A DNA stretch of 64,000 bases from Thermodesulfobacteriota bacterium (GTDB lineage: Bacteria; Desulfobacterota; DSM-4660; Desulfatiglandales; Desulfatiglandaceae), in assembly GCA_028278625.1 (NCBI GenBank), contig JANQDY010000089.1:124001-188000 (forward strand). Reading direction: 5' to 3'. Of this stretch, positions 27,525-36,736 are shown one piece after another. Made by a program: the position numbers and the translations under genes. Under the pieces are notes generated by a model that searched no databases, was not told the origin of the DNA, and was given only the letters and a program-made list of their open reading frames with translations. Each line of letters begins with the position of its first letter. Position 1 is the stretch's first letter.

Positions 27525-28442
27525 TCATTTTACATATTCATATTCAGTGGTCGGATCATTGCGATTGTACTTCATCTTAACCTTTCGTTTCAATACATCC
27601 CTAAAGTCAACTTTGCTGGCATAGACTTCATCGGGTCTGGTATTCCCATATCGCCTCTCCATCTTTTCTCCACACAGTGTCCGTTCAATCAGCCCATCGT
27701 AGGGAGAAAATTTGATTGATATGGCATTCCGAGGACATACATGCCAGCAGCGGTAACAGACAATGCATCGGGCATCCACCTCAATTTTCCCATTCACAAT
27801 GCTGAAGTTATCAACTGGACATTCATAGACACAGATGCCACAGCGGTTGCATTTTTCATGATCACATGCGGGTGGTGGCGTAATGGCAACTTTCAGTTTT
27901 GTCAAAATAGGGCCCAGTACGTTAAAAATCAAACCTCCTTTCCTTTTGTGAATCAAAAACTCTGGTGGTAACGTGGTGTTGTTCCGGAATCTATTGATGA
28001 GCGATTTTCCAAAACTTGCCGCAAGTAAAAGGTCGTTTTCATTTGGCCGACCTTCAAATTGGGCAAATTTTGTAGGAACACTCACCATCCCTCGTATTTG
28101 AATGCCTCCCAGCACATCGGCGCCGGTTTTTGTGACTCCTTTTGCAAGATGCCACAGAGTCTTGCCGGGGCCTCCGCCGGAGGTTATGTAAAGAAATGCC
28201 TTTTTGCCTGAGAAATCATATCTCATTTCAACAAGGAAACGGGGTACTATTTCTGCAGGAAAATATTCAAAACATGGGCAGCCGATGCCAATGATATCGG
28301 AATCCTCCGGCTTCCATCTTTGGCGGTTTTGGAAACTTTGGTGTTCGACTTCAATGCCTTGACTTGACAAAGCGTTCTCAATGGTTCTTCCCACTTTCAG
28401 GGTATTTCCCGTCTGACTGAAGGTCAGCATACTCACTTTCAT
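27525..28442 (-). CDS. flavodoxin-ferredoxin fusion (EFR1 family)
   Basis: A 305-residue fusion. Residues 1-160 form a flavodoxin-like fold (TFSQTGNTLKVGRTIENAL; FMN phosphate loop at SQTGNT). Residues 210-265 carry two [4Fe-4S] motifs: CNRCGICVYECP and CIVCYRCWHVCP. Likely an electron-transfer protein between ferredoxin and flavin. ATG 28442 follows GAGGGAATC; an earlier ATG at 28496 has no site. The next gene upstream on the same strand is an AraC regulator, possibly controlling it. Confidence 0.85.
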   Translation of the reverse strand: MKVSMLTFSQTGNTLKVGRTIENALSSQGIEVEHQSFQNRQRWKPEDSDIIGIGCPCFEYFPAEIVPRFLVEMRYDFSGKKAFLYITSGGGPGKTLWHLAKGVTKTGADVLGGIQIRGMVSVPTKFAQFEGRPNENDLLLAASFGKSLINRFRNNTTLPPEFLIHKRKGGLIFNVLGPILTKLKVAITPPPACDHEKCNRCGICVYECPVDNFSIVNGKIEVDARCIVCYRCWHVCPRNAISIKFSPYDGLIERTLCGEKMERRYGNTRPDEVYASKVDFRDVLKRKVKMKYNRNDPTTEYEYVK

Positions 28443-28547
28443 GATTCCCTCTCTGTATTTAGGATAATAAACGCGACCTTGGCGGCGGTCCTTCAATCCT
28501 GAAATACACTAAAGAAACCACAACGTATTGAAGATTTGCGACATGAT

Positions 28548-29354
28548 TTACTGAATTCCGACAACTGCGGACACAAAAGGCAAGATTTTTTTTAGATAGG
28601 ATTGAGGGCTTGATCCCGTGAAGTATTTCCATTCCCGTATGAAATGGGCTTGATCGCTGAATCCGCCAGCAAAGGCAATATCGGCCCAATCGTGCTTTAG
28701 GCCTGTTTTCAGGCGGGGGATGACCCCGGAGATCCTCGCAATTCTGCACATACGCTTTGGGGATAGACCAATTGCACAAATAAAACGTCTTTCGAATTGC
28801 CGACGACTGAGGTTTGTCCAGCCTGCAAGTTCGGTTATGCGAACCTGTCCCTTTTGATTCAGTATTTCATCGAGAGCAGCGACAATCCTTCGATCATTTG
28901 ACATATTCAGCGAAAGACGTTTCAAGAAATATGTATCCAAAAGCGCTACGGTTTGCAGAACCGACCTGGAATCGTAAATTCTGTTGACAAGATCCTTTCC
29001 CCAATCACCCCAGAGATTCTCAATTGAGGCGCTCGTATCCACAAGTTCAATGCCGGGAATGGAAAAAAATGGTGTTAACCTGCCTGGTCGAAATTTTACG
29101 GCCAGTGCTTCTACATTGCTTGTCGATTTGATCATCAACTGCCGGCTGAGGTAACCGAAAAGCCTGCATCCTGTAAACGTTTGGAGATCTTCCTCGCCAG
29201 TGCCCAATAAGAAAGGGTCACCAAAATTTACGATCAGTCCCGGGCAACCGTCAGAGGGAAAGCGAAATTCAGCACCTGTCTCAGCCCGGACATCGAAATA
29301 GGTCCGGATATAAGGTTCTAATCTTATGTCAGGGTGATATTGTCTATAAAACAT
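28548..29354 (-). CDS. AraC-family transcriptional regulator
   Basis: A 268-residue regulator. The N-terminal 150 residues resemble the DUF6597 sensor domain (MFYRQYHPDIRLEPYIRTYFDV; FPSDGCPGLIVNFGDP). Two AraC helix-turn-helices follow: ITELAGWTNLSRRQFERRF and DWADIAFAGGFSDQAHFIRE. It ends 106 bases before the start of the flavodoxin-ferredoxin gene, its likely target. Confidence 0.85.
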   Translation of the reverse strand: MFYRQYHPDIRLEPYIRTYFDVRAETGAEFRFPSDGCPGLIVNFGDPFLLGTGEEDLQTFTGCRLFGYLSRQLMIKSTSNVEALAVKFRPGRLTPFFSIPGIELVDTSASIENLWGDWGKDLVNRIYDSRSVLQTVALLDTYFLKRLSLNMSNDRRIVAALDEILNQKGQVRITELAGWTNLSRRQFERRFICAIGLSPKRMCRIARISGVIPRLKTGLKHDWADIAFAGGFSDQAHFIREWKYFTGSSPQSYLKKILPFVSAVVGIQ

Positions 29355-29433
29355 GATCGAATCAACCGCTATAGGCCCTTAAATCTCAGATTCGCTCTCC
29401 AATGGCTTTTACCCGCCCATTATTCATGGTCGC

Positions 29434-30060
29434 CTATTTTCTCTCCATAAAGACCAATCGAACCCCCAATGCAACGAGGACGCTCCCGGAGAACCAACGG
29501 ATCTTTTCGGCAAAACTACGTTTACGAGAGAGCCATGATCCGATGCCGCCTGAAAAATACCCGAGGAGCACCAGAAAAACGACCCCGAAGAGGGCAAAGA
29601 CGAGCCCCAAAAAGACCATTTGTATGGAAGCATTCCCATATCTTGGATCAACAAATTGTGGCAGAAAAGCCAGGAAGAAAAGCGCTATTTTTGGGTTCAG
29701 CACATTGGACAGGATCCCCTGGATGAATATGGTCCTGATCTTAACCGGCTGTTTGTTGCCATCAAAAACAAAAGATGATTTGTCTTTTAATGACCGTATT
29801 CCAAGATATATCAGGTAACAGGCACCTGCAAATTTTAGGACAAGGAATACATAGGCGGATGTTTTTAGGATTATGGCAAGGCCCAAGGCAGCAAAAATCG
29901 TGTGAACCAGAATTCCCAATGTCACACCAACGGCCGATATCATTCCGGCGTTCGGCCCCTGGGAAATCCCCCTTGTGATAACATATATCATATCAGGTCC
30001 CGGTGTGATGATGAGTATCCAGGATGCTGCGAAGAAAAGAACCAAATTAGACCATTCCAA
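29434..30060 (-). CDS. LysE/RhtB-family amino-acid exporter
   Basis: A 208-residue membrane protein with six hydrophobic helices and the family start ILIITPGPDMIYVITRGISQG. Exports amino acids or homoserine lactone-like compounds by proton exchange; substrate not known. It starts with TTG 30060, with AAAGGAG upstream (spacing nine). It is single on its strand. Confidence 0.88.
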   Translation of the reverse strand: MEWSNLVLFFAASWILIITPGPDMIYVITRGISQGPNAGMISAVGVTLGILVHTIFAALGLAIILKTSAYVFLVLKFAGACYLIYLGIRSLKDKSSFVFDGNKQPVKIRTIFIQGILSNVLNPKIALFFLAFLPQFVDPRYGNASIQMVFLGLVFALFGVVFLVLLGYFSGGIGSWLSRKRSFAEKIRWFSGSVLVALGVRLVFMERK

Positions 30061-30133
30061 TTGTCATGTCTCCTTTGGCGACGTTTGATTTTCATGCATG
30101 CCGAAGGGGTTAAGCCGAAAGAATCCCACATCC

Positions 30134-31087
30134 CTATTGGGATGGTGAGGCATCCGCGTTGATCAGCGGGCGGAACGTCCCTTCATAGTAATCACGGCCA
30201 AGGTTGTTTAGGTAGTCCCAGGCGCGTAATGCGTTTGGCGGCAGGTCGACGCTCCAAAAGGTATCCGGTATGGGGGCCGTCTTCCCTTTAACGGGGCCCG
30301 GGGTGATCTCCGCTGTAATGATGCCCTCACCATCCTCACGGGAGAGACGGGCCAGCACCTTGCCATGGCCGTCCGTGATCTGGGTTTCCCCCAAGTACCG
30401 TGAAATGTAATGGGAAGTCTCTTTTCCCGGTACTAATCCCTCAAATTCACCCGCATGGGAGGCGTGCACAACGGGTACGCCGAGCCTTGTTGCCAGGACC
30501 CCGGGCGCCTGCCGAAGAATGTTCAGGAGTTGCAGTTGATCCCCCTCGTCCTGAGGGCGCACGGGAAGACGCAAATCCCACCAGCAGGATCCGCCGACCA
30601 CGACGTTTACGTTGCCCAGAAGCCTTCGGGCTGTCTGGGACCGGATAAACTCCCAGCACATGGCAACGCCCGCGGGGCCAGCGGGCGTTTCAAGGATCCC
30701 GTCGTCCGAACCGCCCATGTAGTAGCTGTTCTCCCACATGGTGGGCAAATCCTTGTCATGGCGAAAACACCTGCCGTCCGGAAAGACAAGGAGAAAGCTG
30801 TTGAAGCAGTCCTTTCCGGATTTTGCAATGTATGAGCCTCCGACCACGCCGTCGTGGTCTCGGGCGAGTCTGCGCATCAATTCAAGCGCAGGGCCTTCCA
30901 GCGGCAGCCAGGCGGAAAGCATGGCGGGCGTGAAGGCTACGGCGGAGGCAAAGAACTCCGGCAGGATGACCCATTGGGCACCGTTTCGAAAGGCTTCCAG
31001 GACCAGTGATTCGGCCTTGGACAGATTCCCTGAAACGTCACCCACTGTTGCCCGCATCTGAATGGCTGCAGCCCGGATATTGTCCAA
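30134..31087 (-). CDS. carbon-nitrogen hydrolase (nitrilase superfamily)
   Basis: A 317-residue nitrilase-superfamily amidohydrolase. The catalytic triad is Glu in WVILPEFFAS, Lys in RHDKDLPTMWE and Cys in GVAMCWEFIRS. It hydrolyses amides or related C-N bonds; the substrate is unknown. I chose TTG 31087 because AAGGAGGGG lies six bases upstream; an ATG at 31105 overlaps that site. No partner is evident. Confidence 0.82.
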   Translation of the reverse strand: MDNIRAAAIQMRATVGDVSGNLSKAESLVLEAFRNGAQWVILPEFFASAVAFTPAMLSAWLPLEGPALELMRRLARDHDGVVGGSYIAKSGKDCFNSFLLVFPDGRCFRHDKDLPTMWENSYYMGGSDDGILETPAGPAGVAMCWEFIRSQTARRLLGNVNVVVGGSCWWDLRLPVRPQDEGDQLQLLNILRQAPGVLATRLGVPVVHASHAGEFEGLVPGKETSHYISRYLGETQITDGHGKVLARLSREDGEGIITAEITPGPVKGKTAPIPDTFWSVDLPPNALRAWDYLNNLGRDYYEGTFRPLINADASPSQ

Positions 31088-31135
31088 AACGCCCCTCCTT
31101 CCCATTTAACCGCGGTTGGCCACCGATGGATCCAT

Positions 31136-31666
31136 TCAACCCCGAATCTCGGCCTTCAATACCTCAAGAAGCGAAATATAATGGTCGACGAATTCGACCT
31201 TGGAGGCATAAAGGGTTTTTGGGTTCGAGCTTGGTTTAACGCTTGGAGGGGTCACCGCCTTCTGATGAAGGGGATTTCCCTCGCCGAGCAACGCTGTTAG
31301 AAAGGCTATTGTATCACTCTTCAGTTCTTTCATGCTCTCAGAGATCTGGACGGATGGGTTTTTCATCACATTTGTATTTTTCTTAATATTCTCTCCAAAC
31401 CTGATCAACGCATTGATTCTCTGAATGGTCTTTTTGGGCTGGTTTAGGACGACCGCATTCCTGGGCGGGGAAATCCCCTGGAAGTTCTGGCATTTTTCTT
31501 TCCAAAACAGCAATCGATGGTTAAGTGAGTCCAGAACCCTCTTATAGCGCAGCCTCGCAAGGAGGTAGCCGATTATCACACCGACCAGCAGAATCGCCAA
31601 CGATAGCATCGGCGCCCTCATGAATGTATCAACCCCCTCAAGGATGATGGTGTGAAACCGTGACAT
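31136..31666 (-). CDS. membrane-anchored hypothetical protein
   Basis: A 176-residue protein I do not recognise. One membrane helix (LSLAILLVGVIIGYLLARL) is near the N-terminus. The rest is charged and Pro/Ser-rich in places (AVTPPSVKPSSNPKT), with a possible helical end (EFVDHYISLLEVLKAEIRG). It lies seven bases after the TVP38 gene, so probably in the same transcript. Confidence 0.6.
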   Translation of the reverse strand: MSRFHTIILEGVDTFMRAPMLSLAILLVGVIIGYLLARLRYKRVLDSLNHRLLFWKEKCQNFQGISPPRNAVVLNQPKKTIQRINALIRFGENIKKNTNVMKNPSVQISESMKELKSDTIAFLTALLGEGNPLHQKAVTPPSVKPSSNPKTLYASKVEFVDHYISLLEVLKAEIRG

Positions 31667-31673
31667 GGGCGGA

Positions 31674-32387
31674 TCATTTCTCAGGAAGAGGGGGCTCTCT
31701 TCTGAATTTCTTGATGATTTTGGGAATGAAGAAGGAGAAGATAAAAAGGCCGATGGAGAAAAAGACCTTGAAGGAGATCAGTTCACCCCAGTTTCCGGAA
31801 GCCCACACCTCTTTGAGGGTTCCGATAAAGAAAGTAAAGATGAAGGTGCCCACAATGATCCCCAGGCCCGTTCCGAAGAAATAGTCCTTAAAGGTCACTT
31901 TGGTGAGACCCATTCCGAAGTTCATGGGGGTGAATGGGAAATAGACCAGACGCAAGTAGAGCACCGTTGCAAAGCCGTTTCGCCGGATGGCGTCGTCATA
32001 TTTTTTGAGGCGGTTGCCGATGAGTGATGCGGCAAATTCCCGGCCCAGGGTCCGTCCGATGAAAAAGGCGATGCCCGCTCCCAGCATCGCGCCGATCCAC
32101 ACATAGACGAAACCGTAATAGGGACCGAAAATGGCCGCGCCCAGTCCCGTCAAAAGGGTTCCCGGCAGAAAGAGGCAGACGCCCGCCGCGTAAAGAAGCA
32201 TGTAAGCCACCGGTGCCCAGATGCCCGCGGCCCCCAGAAGACGCCCCATGGCGTCGGCGGTGAGGTATTCCCTTGCCGGGGTGAACCGTGCCACGGCAAG
32301 GGCACCCAGAATAAAGAGAACCAGTCCGGCCGCTTTTAGAAGCGCCTTTTTCTGGAATTTACGTTTGTTGGGGAGTGGTTCAGCCAA
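31674..32387 (-). CDS. TVP38/TMEM64 (DedA-like VTT) membrane protein
   Basis: A 237-residue VTT-domain membrane protein. The core is FLPGTLLTGLGAAIFGPYYG and VYVWIGAMLGAGIAFFIGRTLGRE, with the re-entrant helix pattern of the DedA superfamily, whose members act as lipid scramblases or transporters in some cases. The exact role is unknown. It begins with TTG 32387. Confidence 0.82.
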   Translation of the reverse strand: MAEPLPNKRKFQKKALLKAAGLVLFILGALAVARFTPAREYLTADAMGRLLGAAGIWAPVAYMLLYAAGVCLFLPGTLLTGLGAAIFGPYYGFVYVWIGAMLGAGIAFFIGRTLGREFAASLIGNRLKKYDDAIRRNGFATVLYLRLVYFPFTPMNFGMGLTKVTFKDYFFGTGLGIIVGTFIFTFFIGTLKEVWASGNWGELISFKVFFSIGLFIFSFFIPKIIKKFRREPPLPEK

Positions 32388-32423
32388 AATCGGGCCCGAT
32401 GCCTTTACAGCCGTGAAAACGTT

Positions 32424-32846
32424 CTACAGGTCCGGATGGCCCCTTTTGATGACGCCTTTTTTCAACCGGACCTTGATCCGCTCAAGAAGCTTATCACGAT
32501 TCACCGGCTTTTCAAAATATTCATCCACACTGAAATAGTCGTCATCTCCCCATTTGTCAATACGAATGCCCATTTCATCGCCGATTCCGGATATTCCGAT
32601 GATGGGAATATCTTTGAGGCCGGCATCCGATCGAATGGCCTTGCAGACATCAAGCCCGGAATAGGTGGTTTCCATCATGATGTCCAAAAGAACGAGGTCA
32701 GGGTGAGCCTCTTTGATCAACTCCAATCCTTTCTGCCCGTCATCTGCGGTCAGAACATCAAAGCCATTTCGTTTGAGAAACGTCTCCATGGTGAAGAGTA
32801 GGTCATGATTATCATCCACAACGATAATCTTCGGGGTTTTCTCCAT
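32424..32846 (-). CDS. stand-alone response regulator receiver
   Basis: A 140-residue single receiver. Phosphoryl Asp is in DLVLLDIMMETTYSGLDVC; acidic DD near the start (IIVVDDNHD) and Lys in FEKPVNRDKLL are present. It has no output domain. It follows the histidine kinase at 32890 by 43 bases on the same strand, so it is probably part of that phosphorelay. Similar 'DIMM.T..SG' receivers (DivK type) accompany Tmc loci in sulfate reducers, consistent with the neighbouring Tmc-like genes. Confidence 0.85.
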   Translation of the reverse strand: MEKTPKIIVVDDNHDLLFTMETFLKRNGFDVLTADDGQKGLELIKEAHPDLVLLDIMMETTYSGLDVCKAIRSDAGLKDIPIIGISGIGDEMGIRIDKWGDDDYFSVDEYFEKPVNRDKLLERIKVRLKKGVIKRGHPDL

Positions 32847-32889
32847 AAAGTCCTCCTCTTTTCAGATGGGCATGCGCTTGTTTGACCGA

Positions 32890-33984
32890 TCAGGAACGCT
32901 TCATGGGCAATATGACCCTGAAAGTACTTCCCTTGCCCGGCGAAGACAATACTTCAATCCTTCCGCCGTGTTGGCGAACGATCCTGTCCGCCACGAACAG
33001 CCCCAGGCCCGTACCGTCGCTTCCCTTGTCGGAATAGAATTCTTCAAATATGCTTTCGATCTGGCTTTCATCCATGCCGATGCCGTCATCCTCCACCTCG
33101 AAGTTGCAGCAAAATCGATCGTGGAAACCGGCCCTGATGGTAACCTTGTGGGAATCCTTTGATTTGTCCTGTTTGCAGGCCTCCATGGCGTTCCATATGA
33201 GATTGCTCAACACCCGCCGCATGCTGGCGGGATCCAGGTCTACTGAAAGGAGTGCGGGATCTGAATAGTGCGCCAGTTCAATGTTCATGGCGGCAGCCTT
33301 TTCCCGGAAAAAGGCCACTGTATCCTTTATAATCTCACCGGGGGAGACTTCGAGGCATTCAATCTCCCGCTCTTTTGCGGAAAAGAGAATGTTCTGGGCG
33401 ATATTGGAAATCTCTCCGATGTTTCTTTTTACAATATCCCATCCCCTGGTGGCAAGGGCTATATCACCATCTTTTAAGCCTTCTTCCAGAACGTAGCTGC
33501 CCCCCTGTACGCCTTCCAGCATGTTTTTCATGTCGTGGCTCAAGACCGCGATGGATTGCCCCAGAAAGGCCAGTTCCCTGTGCAGCTTCTTCACCTTCGT
33601 GATATTTGTGGACATTTCCATCACTGCCTGGACATTGCCCAAAAGGTCTAAAACAGGGACGGAATAGACAATCAACTGGGAGACTTCGCCATGGGACAGG
33701 TGCACGGTTTCTTCGCTCAGATGCACTTCCTTGTCTTCAAAGGACTCCCGCACCGGGCAGGAGCCGCAGATGTCGTCGCTCCCCTTGTAGACCTGATGAC
33801 ATGGTCTTCCCACCCCTTCGCCGAAGTCTTTTCTGAAATTCTCGTTGGCAAAAAGGATGTTCATGGAGCGGTCCTGAATGGAGAGATAACAGGGCAGCAG
33901 GTCGATAATGCCCCGATAACCGATATCAAGGAGAGTGCTGCTGACTTCGGTCGGGATAGTGGCTTTCTTCTGATTCTCTTTCAT
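32890..33984 (-). CDS. PAS sensor histidine kinase with a Cys-PAS
   Basis: A 364-residue cytoplasmic kinase with no membrane helix. A PAS domain (about 25-125) has Cys at 62, 73 and 76 (GRPCHQVYKGSDDICGSCPV). A HisKA-type helix follows with the phospho-His at 150 (LSHDMKNML), then the ATPase with N (SNLIWNAMEAC), DDGIGMD and DGTGLGLF. The Cys trio is likely a metal or Fe-S site, or a redox switch. The same trio is in the kinase at 36729. Its receiver is at 32424. Confidence 0.88.
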   Translation of the reverse strand: MKENQKKATIPTEVSSTLLDIGYRGIIDLLPCYLSIQDRSMNILFANENFRKDFGEGVGRPCHQVYKGSDDICGSCPVRESFEDKEVHLSEETVHLSHGEVSQLIVYSVPVLDLLGNVQAVMEMSTNITKVKKLHRELAFLGQSIAVLSHDMKNMLEGVQGGSYVLEEGLKDGDIALATRGWDIVKRNIGEISNIAQNILFSAKEREIECLEVSPGEIIKDTVAFFREKAAAMNIELAHYSDPALLSVDLDPASMRRVLSNLIWNAMEACKQDKSKDSHKVTIRAGFHDRFCCNFEVEDDGIGMDESQIESIFEEFYSDKGSDGTGLGLFVADRIVRQHGGRIEVLSSPGKGSTFRVILPMKRS

Positions 33985-34060
33985 GGCCCAAGTGAATCAT
34001 TTAGATGTTAATTTATTTCAGGGCAATACCCTGGTGTTACGAGACGGTGTCAATATCCCA

Positions 34061-34516
34061 TCAGGATTTCTTTGCAGGGGGACTCTTCAGAACCCCTGGC
34101 TTTTCCACCGACCGGTTCACATAAATGGCACATCTGTCACAGGAATCGTCGCATTGGGTCTCCTCTTTTTGCCGGGTCTCATGACACGGCCTGTGAGGAA
34201 ATTTGTAAGCGGAGCATTCTTCTTTGGCGTCACAATCGAAAACATTCCAGCAGGGCGCCAATCGCAGCAGCCGTTTGAGACATGGCAGCGTAAAACCTTC
34301 ATGATGAATCAAATAGGAAATCTGCAATATCTGGGCAATATCGAAATCCGAATATATACGGTTATTGGTTCTGGGTTCTCGCCTGGGATTTACCAGACCC
34401 ATTTTTTCGTATTCGCGGATGGTCTTCTGCGACAGGTTCACTTTCCTTGAGACGGCACTGATGAAATACTCCGAAGATCCCTGTTCGATTTTATCTTTTG
34501 CGTCGGTACGGTGCAA
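34061..34516 (-). CDS. MerR-family regulator with Cys-rich tail
   Basis: About 151 residues. The N-terminal MerR helix-turn-helix is YFISAVSRKVNLSQKTIREYEKMG with the wing RIYSDFDIAQI. After residue 78 there are eight Cys (79, 89, 95, 101, 111, 122, 126, 129) including APCWNVFDC, ECSAYKFPHRPC and QCDDSCDRC. The PCW..x..C part recalls a small Cys module seen in deltaproteobacterial signalling proteins. The tail probably binds metal or an Fe-S cluster and could sense redox or metal. The start is TTG 34516 with AGAGGA six bases upstream. It lies among the two-component genes next to the Tmc-like operon. Confidence 0.75.
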   Translation of the reverse strand: MHRTDAKDKIEQGSSEYFISAVSRKVNLSQKTIREYEKMGLVNPRREPRTNNRIYSDFDIAQILQISYLIHHEGFTLPCLKRLLRLAPCWNVFDCDAKEECSAYKFPHRPCHETRQKEETQCDDSCDRCAIYVNRSVEKPGVLKSPPAKKS

Positions 34517-34565
34517 ATTCTTCCTCTAAATTATATCATAAAAGGGAAAAACAACGGCCTTGCCG

Positions 34566-34958
34566 TCATTTGATGCAGGCCTGGACCGCTTCCAAAAGCT
34601 CCTCCGGTTCGGGCGGTTTTTCGATGTATGCCGCCGGTTCCGGTATCTTCTCGCCCTTATATTCATCCAGTACTTTTTGAGAATGAAAAAAGGTCTTTTT
34701 GGAAAGGGCGGAAAGCATAACCACGGGGATGTCTTTCAATTCAGGATCACTCTTCAGTTCACGATACATGCCGATACCACTTTCATTGGGCATCATCACA
34801 TCCAGAATGACCACGGACGGTTTCTTGTTTCGGGCAACCGCCATTCCTTCCTTTCCATCCACGGCGGTGATTGGTTTAAACCCGCTGGTTTCGAGAAGTG
34901 TGCTCACAAATGCTCTCACGTCCAATTCATCATCTACGATCAGGATTTTTTTGGCCAT
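34566..34958 (-). CDS. stand-alone response regulator receiver
   Basis: A 130-residue single receiver. Phosphoryl Asp is in SVVILDVMMPNESG; DDE near the start (ILIVDDELD) and Lys in IEKPPEPEELLE are present, with SAL as the switch Thr/Ser. It has no output domain. It lies downstream of the universal stress protein gene and may be in its transcript. Confidence 0.87.
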   Translation of the reverse strand: MAKKILIVDDELDVRAFVSTLLETSGFKPITAVDGKEGMAVARNKKPSVVILDVMMPNESGIGMYRELKSDPELKDIPVVMLSALSKKTFFHSQKVLDEYKGEKIPEPAAYIEKPPEPEELLEAVQACIK

Positions 34959-34997
34959 TTCATAACTCCTTCATCAATAGGATAGGGCCCCACACCG

Positions 34998-35029
34998 GCA
35001 GCCTTCAAATACCATCTTTGAAAGGCTGC
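34998..35029. repeat. intercistronic hairpin between usp and the receiver gene
   Basis: GCAGCCTTCAAA at 34998-35009 pairs with TTTGAAAGGCTGC at 35017-35029 with one bulged base. It lies immediately after the stop of the universal stress protein gene (minus strand). No T-run follows on the minus side, so it may stabilise or process the transcript rather than end it. Confidence 0.4.
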
Positions 35030-35031
35030 TT

Positions 35032-35526
35032 TCAATACATATTCCCGGGCAGAGTGAACTGGTTTTGCGGATTCCTGATGGCAATCACATGACAGTGGGC
35101 ATATTTGCTGACGCTGCCAACGGTGCTTCCGTGTTCCAGCCTTTCTGCTTCGGATTTCCCAAGAGCCCCCATAACGATCACATCGATATCGTTCTTCCTG
35201 GCATAGCGAATGATTTCAACATCAGGAGAACCGCTCTTCACAATATATTCATAGTTCTTGAAATCACCCAGTCGATCTCCATATTGCTCTATCAGCGCCT
35301 CCTTGGCCTTTTCCGCGATTTTATCGTCAAAAAAAGCCTCTCCGCCTTCCGCGCCCTCGGGGACGTGCTCATCCACCACATGCCGGCAATAGGAATAGGA
35401 TGAATGGGGGATGTGGATAATATGGAGCTTTGCCTGATGTCTCTTGGCCAGATCGAGAGCGTGCAAAAAGGCGATATTTGCATCCTCCGATAGGTCGGTG
35501 CAAAACAAAATGTTCTTGTAGTCTAC
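35032..35526 (-). CDS. universal stress protein (UspA family)
   Basis: A 164-residue USP fold. It starts DYKNILFCTDLSEDANIAFLHALDLAKRHQ. The C-terminal ATP-loop is GALGKSEAERLEHGSTVGSVSK (residues about 127-150), close to the G-x2-G-x9-G-S pattern. A central insertion of about 35 residues (RHVVDEHVPEGAEGGEAF) is somewhat longer than usual. ATG 35526 follows AAGGAG; a longer frame to 35571 has no site. It is in the redox-signalling region, so it may respond to energy state. Confidence 0.85.
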   Translation of the reverse strand, partial: VDYKNILFCTDLSEDANIAFLHALDLAKRHQAKLHIIHIPHSSYSYCRHVVDEHVPEGAEGGEAFFDDKIAEKAKEALIEQYGDRLGDFKNYEYIVKSGSPDVEIIRYARKNDIDVIVMGALGKSEAERLEHGSTVGSVSKYAHCHVIAIRNPQNQFTLPGNMY

Positions 35527-35578
35527 CATTGAACCACTCCTTCTCCATTGGGGTTTACATCTAAACAACACAAGCTAA

Positions 35579-36736
35579 TCAGCAAATTCTCGTATCGGTC
35601 GGGTTTTCCTTTTTAGGCAAACGGATGACGAATTCGGTTCCTTTTCCTTCTTTGGATTCACAAAGAATGACCCCGTTATGCTCATCAATGATTTTCTTGA
35701 CGATCATGAGACCCAGGCCGGTTCCCCTAGACCCTTTGGTACTGAAGAATTGCTCAAATATTTTGGTCCGGATCTCATCGCTCATGCCGCAACCGTTGTC
35801 CATAACCCTGTATTCCACGGCCCAGCCGTCCTTTTTTCCTGTTTCAATGGTCACCTTTCCTTTCTGGTGGGCGCATGAAATGTCCGTACAGGCGTCAACG
35901 GCGTTGGAAACCAGATTCAAAATGCAGCGGTGAATCCCGTCGGGATCCAGCCATCCCCGGCCCAGCTTTTCGTCCAGGTTTTTGGAAAGGGAGACCCCGC
36001 GTCTTTCGGCTTCAAGAACCATCAGATCAAAAACCTCCCGGGCCGGCTGATTAAAATCGCAGAGTTCGTACTCGGGTATGCGATCTTTGCTGTAATTGAG
36101 CAGGTCCATGGTCATGTTCCCGATTTTGTCCAAATTTCCCCTGACCATTTCCCATCCCTGGAGAAGATATTTCCGGTTTTCCAGCTGTATTCCCTTTTCC
36201 AAAACGAAAGCGCCGCCTTTAAGGCCGCTGACAACGTTCTTGATGGCATGGGCGAGTCCCGCCACGGTCTGTCCTACGGCTGCCAGTCGTTCGTTGGCAA
36301 TGAGTTCCTTTGTTTTTTCCGCCACGAGCCGTTCCAGATTTTCCGTGTATTCCTTCATCTTTGTTTTGAGGAAAATCCTTTCCGTGGCCCGTTTAAGGGC
36401 GATTTCCAGGGCATCATCGTTGATGGGCTTGGTGATGAAATCGGTTGCATCACATTTGAGGCTCTCGATGGCCAACGCCATGTCTCCATGCCCGGTAATC
36501 ATGATGACTTCCGTATCCGGACTCTCCTCTTTGATCTTTCGAAGCACCTGGATCCCGTCCATTCCCGGCATTTTTATATCGGTCAATACGATTTCGGGCT
36601 TCCTTTCTCTGAAAATACGAAGGGCTTCTCCACCGCTGGCGGCCTTTAAAACTTCGTACCCGTAATCAGCCAGGGATATACCCAATACCGTTCGAATACC
36701 GTCTTCGTCATCTACCAACAGAATTTTTTCAGTCAT
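35579..36736 (-). CDS. receiver-histidine kinase fusion (hybrid)
   Basis: A 385-residue protein with the receiver at the N-terminus (LLVDDEDG; Asp in IVLTDIKMPGMDG; Lys in ITKPIND) followed by a coiled coil and kinase core. The phospho-His is in AGLAHAIKNVVSGL; ATPase blocks are LNLVSNAVDAC, DNGCGMSDE and GSRGTGLGLMIV. The gene start overlaps the end of the heme kinase gene by eight bases (ATGACTGA), so the two are translationally coupled and probably act in one relay. Confidence 0.87.
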   Translation of the reverse strand: MTEKILLVDDEDGIRTVLGISLADYGYEVLKAASGGEALRIFRERKPEIVLTDIKMPGMDGIQVLRKIKEESPDTEVIMITGHGDMALAIESLKCDATDFITKPINDDALEIALKRATERIFLKTKMKEYTENLERLVAEKTKELIANERLAAVGQTVAGLAHAIKNVVSGLKGGAFVLEKGIQLENRKYLLQGWEMVRGNLDKIGNMTMDLLNYSKDRIPEYELCDFNQPAREVFDLMVLEAERRGVSLSKNLDEKLGRGWLDPDGIHRCILNLVSNAVDACTDISCAHQKGKVTIETGKKDGWAVEYRVMDNGCGMSDEIRTKIFEQFFSTKGSRGTGLGLMIVKKIIDEHNGVILCESKEGKGTEFVIRLPKKENPTDTRIC

